Below, in pieces: positions 16,832 through 23,255 of a stretch of DNA of 64,000 nt. Where the stretch lies: NCBI GenBank assembly GCA_965216645.1, contig CBDCGJ010000050.1, positions 55,846-119,845 of the forward strand. Reading direction: 5' to 3'. Source of the DNA: CBDCGJ01 sp965216645 (GTDB lineage: Bacteria; Pseudomonadota; Alphaproteobacteria; GCA-2731375). Every line of letters starts with the position of its first letter. Position 1 is the stretch's first letter. The notes beneath the pieces are model-generated. The model ran no database searches. It saw only the letters and a list, made by a program, of their open reading frames with translations, and was not told the DNA's origin. Position numbers and translations under genes: made by a program.

Positions 16832-17377
16832 ATGATTTTTCTCCTCAACGGCGTTGATCGCCTGTCCGCAATTGCGGCCGTCCTGGCGCGAATTCTCATC
16901 CTCGGCCTCGGATTGGCAATGTTCTATGAAGTCGTTGCCCGGTACGGCTTCAATGCCCCGACGATCTGGTCCCACGACGTTTCCTATATGCTGAATGGTG
17001 CGATTTTCATGTTGGGGGCCGGCTACACTCTGATGGTCAATCAACATGTCCGGATCGACTTCCTGTCCCGATTGATGCCGATCCGACTACAGCATTTGAT
17101 TAACCTACTCGTCTTGGCCTGTTTGTTTTTACCGGCCATGTCTTGGGTCGCAATTCGAGCCTGCCGCGATGCATGGCAGGCATTTACCACCAACGAGGTC
17201 GAAGTGGTTAGCCCTTGGGCACCGCTGATTTGGCCCTTCGAAAGCGCGCTCGCACTGGGCTTGGTCGTCTTATGTCTGCAAGCGCTTGCGCAAGTCGTCC
17301 GGCACGGCATTGGCGTCAGGCATCCGGAATTGGTACCACGGCCCTCGCCGGACCCGCATGAGGAAATCGCGCAATGA
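16832..17377 (+). CDS. dctQ: TRAP transporter small permease subunit (DctQ family)
   Basis: This 181-residue protein has four predicted membrane helices (about 10-32, 45-68, 85-108 and 130-152). It carries the DctQ-typical YEVVARYGFNAPTIWSHDVSYMLNGAIFMLGAGY and NQHVRIDFLSRLMP. The C-terminus is cytoplasmic and Pro-rich. It overlaps dctM by 4 bases (ATGA), so the two membrane subunits are translationally coupled. It works with DctM as the membrane part of the importer. Confidence 0.92.
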   Translation: MIFLLNGVDRLSAIAAVLARILILGLGLAMFYEVVARYGFNAPTIWSHDVSYMLNGAIFMLGAGYTLMVNQHVRIDFLSRLMPIRLQHLINLLVLACLFLPAMSWVAIRACRDAWQAFTTNEVEVVSPWAPLIWPFESALALGLVVLCLQALAQVVRHGIGVRHPELVPRPSPDPHEEIAQ

Positions 17378-18699
17378 GTGAGGGATTGATTGCCGCAAGT
17401 ATGTTCCCGGCACTTTTTGCGCTGATCTTCCTCGGCATTCCCGTTTCCTTTTCCCTTGTATGCATCGCCTTCGCCTACGGCTGGTTTGTCTTCGACAGTG
17501 TCTTGGGCGGGGTTCTGTATGATCGGCTTTACGGCATCGCAACCGGGCAAGCCTTGGCGGCAGTCCCCCTTTTCGTTTTCATGGGCTCGATGCTGGAGCG
17601 GTCGTCCATTGCGGAAAAACTGTTCGATGCGACGCAACTTTGGCTCGGCCGCTTGCCGGGAGGCCTAGCGATCGCCACCATCGGCATGAGCGCGATCTTC
17701 GCCGCCTCGACCGGCATAATCGGCGCGGTGGAGGCGGTGGTCGGCATGATGGCGATCCCGGCCATGATGAAGTTGGGGTACAACAAGGGCATTATTTCTG
17801 GCACCATCTGCGCTGGCGGCTCGCTCGGAACGATCATCCCGCCCTCGATCGTCGTCATCATCTATGCGTCCATCGCGGAGATATCCATCGGCGAATTGTT
17901 CGCCGGCATCATCATCCCCGGCGGATTGATGGTGGTGCTTTTCATGGCCTATGTCGGGCTGCGTTGCGCCATCAACCCCTCGGACGGCCCGCCCGTACCA
18001 ATCGAAACCGTGCGCATGCCCCTGGCCGAGAAGCTACGCATTACCCTGGTCGCGTTCTTGCCCGCCGTCGCGTTGGTGGCGTCCGTGCTGGGCGCGATCC
18101 TTGCCGGCATCGCCTCGCCGACCGAAGCGGCCGCGGTCGGCGCGATCGGTGCCACTGTGCTAAGCCTGTTATATCGGGAATTTTCCTGGTCCCTGTTGTG
18201 GCAAAGCCTGGAGAAGACCCTGACCGTAACCGCCATGGTCATGATGATCGTAGTCGGCGGGACGATGTTTTCCAGCGTGTTCCTGGTTTCCGGCGGCAAC
18301 ACATTGATTGGCGACATGGTCTCGACATTCAATCTGGGGACCGGCGGCATGGTCCTGCTGTTTCTCTTTATCGTCTTCCTGCTTGGCTTCGTTTTGGATT
18401 GGGTGACGGTCGTCTTGATATGCCTGCCGATTTTCCTGCCGACATTGAAAAGCGCCGGGATCGACCAGATTTGGTTTGCGGTTCTGGTTTGCGTTGTCAT
18501 CCAGACCGCCTATTTGACGCCGCCAATGGCGCCGGCGATTTTCTATTTGCGCACAGTCGCACCGCCGGAAATCAGTTACCGGGATATGTATTTGGGCGTC
18601 ATCCCCTTCGTCATCCTTGAAGGTCTCGTTCTCGCGCTTGTCGTCCTGTTTCCGGAAACGGCAACCTATTTGCCGAAGATCCTGATCGGTTTCGATTAG
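17374..18699 (+). CDS. dctM: TRAP transporter large permease subunit (DctM family)
   Basis: This 441-residue multi-helix permease belongs to the DctM/ion-transporter superfamily. Typical segments are VPLFVFMGSMLERS (about 65-78), the re-entrant AASTGIIGAVEAVVGMMAIPAMMKLGYNK, AGGSLGTIIPPSIVVIIYA (about 148-166), GIASPTEAAAVGAIGA and LTPPMAPAIFYLR near the C-terminus. It forms the sodium-coupled transport channel with DctQ and is the last gene of the TRAP unit. Confidence 0.95.
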   Translation: MSEGLIAASMFPALFALIFLGIPVSFSLVCIAFAYGWFVFDSVLGGVLYDRLYGIATGQALAAVPLFVFMGSMLERSSIAEKLFDATQLWLGRLPGGLAIATIGMSAIFAASTGIIGAVEAVVGMMAIPAMMKLGYNKGIISGTICAGGSLGTIIPPSIVVIIYASIAEISIGELFAGIIIPGGLMVVLFMAYVGLRCAINPSDGPPVPIETVRMPLAEKLRITLVAFLPAVALVASVLGAILAGIASPTEAAAVGAIGATVLSLLYREFSWSLLWQSLEKTLTVTAMVMMIVVGGTMFSSVFLVSGGNTLIGDMVSTFNLGTGGMVLLFLFIVFLLGFVLDWVTVVLICLPIFLPTLKSAGIDQIWFAVLVCVVIQTAYLTPPMAPAIFYLRTVAPPEISYRDMYLGVIPFVILEGLVLALVVLFPETATYLPKILIGFD

Positions 18700-18799
18700 A
18701 GCGTTTTACGTTCTGATGGAATCGTTTGGGGATTCGTTTGTTGGTTTGAATGTGATTCGGTTTGGCAGTGAGTCGTTTGTTGAGAGGAACTGCCATGAC

Positions 18800-18968
18800 C
18801 TAATACCAGTGCACCGCCGGCAGGATGCCGACCGCCATGGCGATGGCGCCGATCATCCAGTCCCGGTCGAAGCGAAGGAAGGCGCCGGTCCCAGACATAG
18901 CGGGCGGGACAGAACGGCATCCAGGTCGCGCTGAAGCCGATCACCGCGTAGCAGGCAAACGCCAGCAT
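18800..18968 (-). pseudogene. Possible 55-residue two-helix membrane protein, frame broken once
   Basis: Just downstream of the pyruvyl-transferase-like gene an ATG at 18968 begins MLAFACYAVIGFSATWMPF, a plausible membrane helix. The frame then turns into Arg-rich sequence at the CCC run at 18890-18892. Removing one base there gives TGAFLRFDRDWMIGAIAMAVGILPAVHWY and a stop at 18800-18802, which adds a second hydrophobic helix. I do not recognise the family. The repair restores hydrophobic, codon-like sequence, so a real small gene with an indel is more likely than chance, but support is limited. Confidence 0.4.
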
Positions 18969-18976
18969 ACCGCCGC

Positions 18977-19762
18977 TCAGGCCAGGATGTCGCGGAAGGT
19001 GTGGCGCGCCAGCTCCAGATTCTCCGCCACCATCCGCTTATAGGCGACCACCGCCGCCCGGTCGACGTCGTGCCATTCGTCCTCGGCGAAGTCGCGGCCG
19101 AAGATGTCGGAGAGCATATTGTTGAACTTGCCGGAGATATTGTTCTCCGGATCCTCGTGCTGCTCGTAATACTTGAACCGCTCCGCCGAGGTCAGCGCGC
19201 AAAGCAGCGGATGGATGCGGTAGGACACAACGGAGCGATACTGCTGCACCTGCTGGATGAAGCGGTCGAGCAGCACCGGCTGGCTCTTGATCTTGGCCGG
19301 GATGGTCAAGACCTTGTTCTCCGTCCACTGCGCCAGGGGGAAGGCGGAGATCAGAAAATCGCCGAAATGCCGCTCCGTCTCCCGACCGGTGCCGTAAGCC
19401 TCCAGATCCCGGCGATAGCGTGCGAACCAGAAATCCAGGCTGTCGAAGACATGTGCCATCTGCTCGGGCGCGCAGAACCGACGATACTGATTGGCATATT
19501 GCAGGCCGAACAAACCGACCCGCGCCCCGGCATGGTCGAGCAAGTCATGAAACTCCGGTCGCCGGATCGTCGCCGCGTTCAGACTGTTGCCGATGCCGAT
19601 GATCAACAGGTCGATCGACTTGCTCAGATCCGCGGTCCATGGGACGACGGAAACGTGCTCGACCTCCACGTCCGGCGGCAGCAAGCCGTTTAAGACATGG
19701 TAGCCGAGCCGATCGCCGAAATTCGGATCGTTGTAATAGGAGATCACCGCCACGCGCTTCAT
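18977..19762 (-). CDS. Polysaccharide pyruvyl transferase-like protein
   Basis: This 261-residue protein starts MKRVAVISYYNDPNFGDRLGYHVLNGLLP, the NxGD opening typical of polysaccharide pyruvyl transferases. Later it has LLIIGIGNSLNAA and SYRIHPLLCALTSA, the family's SxRxH-type motif. I chose the ATG at 19762 over the longer frame to 19822 because the fold begins there. Members add ketal-pyruvate to cell-surface sugars, but distant members have other roles. No glycosyltransferases or export genes are nearby, so the role is open. Confidence 0.65.
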   Translation of the reverse strand: MKRVAVISYYNDPNFGDRLGYHVLNGLLPPDVEVEHVSVVPWTADLSKSIDLLIIGIGNSLNAATIRRPEFHDLLDHAGARVGLFGLQYANQYRRFCAPEQMAHVFDSLDFWFARYRRDLEAYGTGRETERHFGDFLISAFPLAQWTENKVLTIPAKIKSQPVLLDRFIQQVQQYRSVVSYRIHPLLCALTSAERFKYYEQHEDPENNISGKFNNMLSDIFGRDFAEDEWHDVDRAAVVAYKRMVAENLELARHTFRDILA

Positions 19763-19879
19763 ACGATTGCCCTTGCGCCGAACCAACAACAGAGAGGGAT
19801 GGTTTAACGGTTTCCCCGGCAACTGTCATCTGTACCTGTCGCCCTCATCGCCGTAAGGTGGAAGAAAAGGGAGGATGCA

Positions 19880-20749
19880 ATGGTCAATCCGCGGCAGCGC
19901 TGGTTAGCCGAAACGAATTGGCTGGCCGACCATCTGGACGATTCGTCCGTGGTGGTGCTCGACGCCACCATTTTCATGCGGCGGCAGGACGATGGGCAGT
20001 GGCAGGCGGAGAGCGGTCGCGCCAACTACGATGAAGGCCATATTCCCGGCGCCCGCTTCGTCGACCTGCTCAATGACTGGCAGGACAAGACCGCGCCGTA
20101 CCGCTATATGCTGCCGGCGCCCAACGACTTCGCCGCCGCCGCCGGCGCGCTCGGTATCGGCAACGACAGCCGCGTGGTGATCTACACCGCCGCCGTGCCC
20201 TGGTGGGCCACCCGACTGTGGTGGATGTTCCGAGCCATGGGCCACGACGACGTCGCGGTACTCAACGGCGGCCTCGGCAAATGGCGGTCGGAGGGGCGGC
20301 CGTTGACGACCGAGCCGCCACAGGTTTCCCCGGCCAGCTTCGAGGCGAAGCTGCGTCCCGACTTCGTCGCCGACAAGGCGCGGGTCCGCGCGGCCATCGA
20401 AGGCGACGCGGAGCAGGTGCTGAACGCTTTGTCGCAGCAGCTGCATACTGGCGAAAGCGATTTGGGATACAGCCGCCCCGGCCGCATCGCCGACAGCGAC
20501 AATCTGTCCGCCATGGCCTTCATGGATCATCACAGCGGCACCTATCGGCCGACCGCCGAACTCGCGAATATCGCCGCCGATGTAGTGATGGACAAGGACA
20601 GCGCCCTGATTTGCTATTGCGGCGGCGGTATCGCCGCGACCATGACCGCCTTCGCCCTCGCTCTGACCGGGCACGAAAACGTCGCCGTCTATGACGGCAG
20701 CCTGGAGGAATGGTCCGCCGACCCGGCCATGCCCATGCAGACCGGCTGA
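19880..20749 (+). CDS. Tandem-rhodanese sulfurtransferase (3-mercaptopyruvate/thiosulfate type)
   Basis: This 289-residue protein has two rhodanese domains. The N-terminal inactive one contains DEGHIPGARFVDL (about 51-63), and the C-terminal one carries the catalytic loop CYCGGGIAAT (C247 as nucleophile). The linker has GYSRPGRIADSDN. The family transfers sulfane sulfur from thiosulfate or mercaptopyruvate. The active loop is CGGGIAA rather than the CGSGVTA typical of SseA, so the substrate may differ. It is divergent from the pyruvyl-transferase-like gene and stands alone. Confidence 0.88.
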   Translation: MVNPRQRWLAETNWLADHLDDSSVVVLDATIFMRRQDDGQWQAESGRANYDEGHIPGARFVDLLNDWQDKTAPYRYMLPAPNDFAAAAGALGIGNDSRVVIYTAAVPWWATRLWWMFRAMGHDDVAVLNGGLGKWRSEGRPLTTEPPQVSPASFEAKLRPDFVADKARVRAAIEGDAEQVLNALSQQLHTGESDLGYSRPGRIADSDNLSAMAFMDHHSGTYRPTAELANIAADVVMDKDSALICYCGGGIAATMTAFALALTGHENVAVYDGSLEEWSADPAMPMQTG

Positions 20750-20823
20750 CGAATTGGCCTTGGCTCTTGCGCCTATAAATGTAAATTAGTACTTTATTAC
20801 CAATTAAAAGATTTTCGGCCACC

Positions 20824-20917
20824 GTCATCCCGGCCGCGGCGGAACGGAGAGCCGGGATCGTCAAGGGCACGGCGCTTCGGACGATTCCGGATATCGCTGA
20901 CGCGATTCCGGAATGAC
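20824..20917. repeat. REP-like GTCATCCCGG element (copy A)
   Basis: GTCATCCCGGC at 20824-20834 faces CCGGAATGAC at the right end, with an internal stem ATCCCGGC/GCCGGGAT (20827-20859). The right 35 bases (20883-20917) are nearly the reverse complement of the element at 22606-22642, showing a dispersed repeat family. Confidence 0.75.
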
Positions 20918-20966
20918 GACAAGGTGTTCGGCAATAGATTTGTTTAGACATGATGGGGAAACAGAG

Positions 20967-22553
20967 ATGAGCAGCGATCCAGCCTTGTCGGCGATCGACA
21001 TGTCGGGCGAGACACCGCGGGTCACGGTACCGCGGGACTACAACGCGGCCGTGGATTTCATCGAGCGGAATTTGAAGGCGGGTCGCGCCGGCAAGTTGGC
21101 GGTGATCGACGACAACGGTCAATACAGCTATGCCGAAGTCGCCGAGCGGGTGAATCGGGCCGGTAACGCTTTGAAATCTCTTGGCGTCGAACCGGAGCAG
21201 CGGGTCTTTCTCGCCCTGCTCGACAGTGTCGATTTTATCGCCCTCTTTTACGGCGCAATCAAAATCGGCGCCGTGCCGATCCCGGTCAACACCCTGCTGA
21301 CCGCCGACGATTACGATTACATGTTGGCCGACAGCCGCGCCAAGGTGATGGCGGTTTCGACGGCGCTGTGGGGCCAATTCGAGAACATCGTCGACGACAA
21401 ACCGGCTCTGGCCTCGATCATCCATGTCGGCCCCGACCCGTCGGGTCAGAGCCTGGCCGACCTGTTGGCGTCGGCCAGTCCGGATCTCGCGCCGGCGAGG
21501 ACGACAGCCGACGATGCGGCTTTCTGGCTCTATTCCTCCGGCTCCACAGGCCGACCCAAGGGCGTGGTGCATCTGCAAGGCGACATGGCCCAAACCGCGG
21601 GCCTTTACGGCGTCGGCGTGCTGGGTATTCAGGAAGACGACGTGGTCTTCTCCGCCGCCAAACTGTTTTTCGCCTACGGTCTGGGCAACGGCCTCAGCTT
21701 CCCCTTCTATGTCGGCGCCACCGCCGTCTTGATGGCGGAGCGGCCGACGCCAGATGCGGTGATGAAGCGTCTGAACGACCACCAAGCCTCGATCTTCTAC
21801 GGCGTGCCGACCCTCTACGGCGGCATTCTGGCCGACAACAGCATCGACAAGTCGCGCAGTTCCGACCGCTTGCGTGCCTGCGTCTCCGCCGGCGAAGCGC
21901 TGCCGGTCGATATTGCGCGGCGCTGGCAGGACCGCTTCGGCGTCGAGATCCTGGACGGCATCGGCTCGACGGAAATGCTGCATATCTTCCTGTCGAACCA
22001 GCCGGGCCGGGTCAAGTACGGCACCACCGGCGTTGCCGTTCCCGGTTACGAGCTACGCATCGTCGATGACGACGGCAACGATGTCGAGACGGGCGAGATG
22101 GGCGAACTGCTGGTCAACGGACCCAGCGCCGGCGCCTATTACTGGAACAAGCGCGAGAAGAGCCTGGGCACCTTCCAGGGGCCTTGGACCCGCACCGGCG
22201 ACAAGTATCAACAGGACGAGGACGGCTTCTACGCCTATGCAGGGCGGAGCGACGACATGCTGAAGGTTAGCGGCATCTGGGTCTCTCCCTTCGAAGTGGA
22301 AAGCGCGTTGATGGAGCATGAGGACGTGCTGGAAGCCGCCGTCGTCGGGCAGGAGGACAAGGACAAGCTGGTCAAGCCGAAAGCCTATATCGTGCTGCGC
22401 GACGGGTCGGCCGGCGACGAGACCATGAGCGACGGTCTGAAACAGTTCGTCAAGGACCGCCTCGCCCCCTATAAATATCCCCGCTGGATCGAGTTCGCCG
22501 AAGAGCTACCGAAAACCGCCACCGGCAAGATCCAACGGTATAAACTGCGCTGA
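20967..22553 (+). CDS. Benzoate-CoA ligase-family acyl-CoA synthetase
   Basis: This 528-residue AMP-forming ligase has the P-loop YSSGSTGRPKGVVH (about 192-205), GSTEMLHIFLSN, TRTGDKY and the hinge/C-terminal YAGRSDDMLKVSGIWVSPFEVE. The catalytic lysine is in KTATGKIQRYKL at the end. AFFAYGLGNG-like sequence and overall pattern place it in the benzoate-CoA ligase subgroup. I use the ATG at 20967 (MSSDPALSAID); an upstream ATG at 20913 lacks support. It precedes a thioesterase and a molybdopterin oxidoreductase on the same strand, suggesting activation of an aromatic or arylacetic acid to its CoA ester. Confidence 0.88.
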   Translation: MSSDPALSAIDMSGETPRVTVPRDYNAAVDFIERNLKAGRAGKLAVIDDNGQYSYAEVAERVNRAGNALKSLGVEPEQRVFLALLDSVDFIALFYGAIKIGAVPIPVNTLLTADDYDYMLADSRAKVMAVSTALWGQFENIVDDKPALASIIHVGPDPSGQSLADLLASASPDLAPARTTADDAAFWLYSSGSTGRPKGVVHLQGDMAQTAGLYGVGVLGIQEDDVVFSAAKLFFAYGLGNGLSFPFYVGATAVLMAERPTPDAVMKRLNDHQASIFYGVPTLYGGILADNSIDKSRSSDRLRACVSAGEALPVDIARRWQDRFGVEILDGIGSTEMLHIFLSNQPGRVKYGTTGVAVPGYELRIVDDDGNDVETGEMGELLVNGPSAGAYYWNKREKSLGTFQGPWTRTGDKYQQDEDGFYAYAGRSDDMLKVSGIWVSPFEVESALMEHEDVLEAAVVGQEDKDKLVKPKAYIVLRDGSAGDETMSDGLKQFVKDRLAPYKYPRWIEFAEELPKTATGKIQRYKLR

Positions 22554-22605
22554 CGACTTAGCGGGCAAGGAGACGAAGCCATAAATCTAGCCTCAACCCA
22601 TTCCC

Positions 22606-22642
22606 GTCATCCCGGAATCGCGTCAGCGATATCCGGGATGAC
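22606..22642. repeat. REP-like GTCATCCCGG element (copy B)
   Basis: GTCATCCCGG and CCGGGATGAC form perfect 10-base arms around a 17-base centre containing CGCGTCAGCGATAT. The same centre occurs inverted in copy A. Confidence 0.8.
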
Positions 22643-22657
22643 AGGTGGAGAAGTCGC

Positions 22658-22789
22658 CATCCCGGATGCGCCCCAGCACGCAGTAATGCGGTGCTGGTCC
22701 GGGAACCATGTCGACGGAGGGAGCTCGAGCGGCAAACATGGACCCCGGACCAGCAGCGCGGTACCGCGCACCACGCCGCATCCGGGGTG
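22658..22789. repeat. Nested inverted repeat, 132 bp, between ligase and thioesterase genes
   Basis: The outer arms are CATCCCGGATGCG (22658-22670) and CGCATCCGGGGTG (22777-22789). The inner arms include GTGCTGGTCCGGG (about 22691-22703) and CCCGGACCAGCA (about 22744-22755). The folded form would be branched. It adjoins copy B, so this gap is a composite of two related elements. It lies inside a likely operon and may affect the mRNA. Confidence 0.65.
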
Positions 22790-22841
22790 ACCCTGTGTTT
22801 TGCATTCAAGGAACTTACGCAATGACGAGGACGACCCAAAG

Positions 22842-23249
22842 ATGACCGACAAACTGGAAGCGGGCGCCGCAGTGACCCGCAGTTTCGAGATCGATACCCG
22901 CCGCACCATCGACTTTCTGGGCGAGGAATTGCGCGTCTATGCGACGCCGGCGATGATCGAAGACGCGGAAGTAACCTGCCGGGATTTTCTGTTGCAACAC
23001 GCGCCCGACGGCGTCGACAGCGTCGGCACCGGCATTTCCATGACCCATGCGGCGGCCAGCCCTCTCGGCATGACGGTAACCTTCACGGCGACGGTAACCA
23101 AGGTGGAAGGCCCGTTGGTCGAATTCGATCTGGTCGCACATGACGGCATGGAAGAAGTCGGCCGCGGCAAACATGGCCGTTTCATGGTGCCGGTCGACAA
23201 ACTGGCACAGCGCATCAAAGGGAAGATTGCCAAGATAAAAGGCGGATAG
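22842..23249 (+). CDS. FlK-like hotdog-fold acyl-CoA thioesterase
   Basis: This 135-residue protein has the single hotdog fold of the fluoroacetyl-CoA thioesterase (FlK) group. SVGTGISMTHAAASPLGMTVT (about 65-85) contains the catalytic-type His, IEDAEVTCRD carries the acidic residue region, and the end reads AHDGMEEVGRGKHGRFMV. The ATG at 22842 (MTDKLEAG) was preferred to one at 22800 that lies beside the repeat. It ends 6 bases before the large oxidoreductase subunit. It probably releases or edits an acyl-CoA in the ligase/oxidoreductase pathway. Confidence 0.85.
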   Translation: MTDKLEAGAAVTRSFEIDTRRTIDFLGEELRVYATPAMIEDAEVTCRDFLLQHAPDGVDSVGTGISMTHAAASPLGMTVTFTATVTKVEGPLVEFDLVAHDGMEEVGRGKHGRFMVPVDKLAQRIKGKIAKIKGG

Positions 23250-23255
23250 CACGAC

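Noticed and set aside
20520..21983. 487-codon open frame on the minus strand
   Set aside because: Antisense to the rhodanese and ligase genes and crosses a repeat element.
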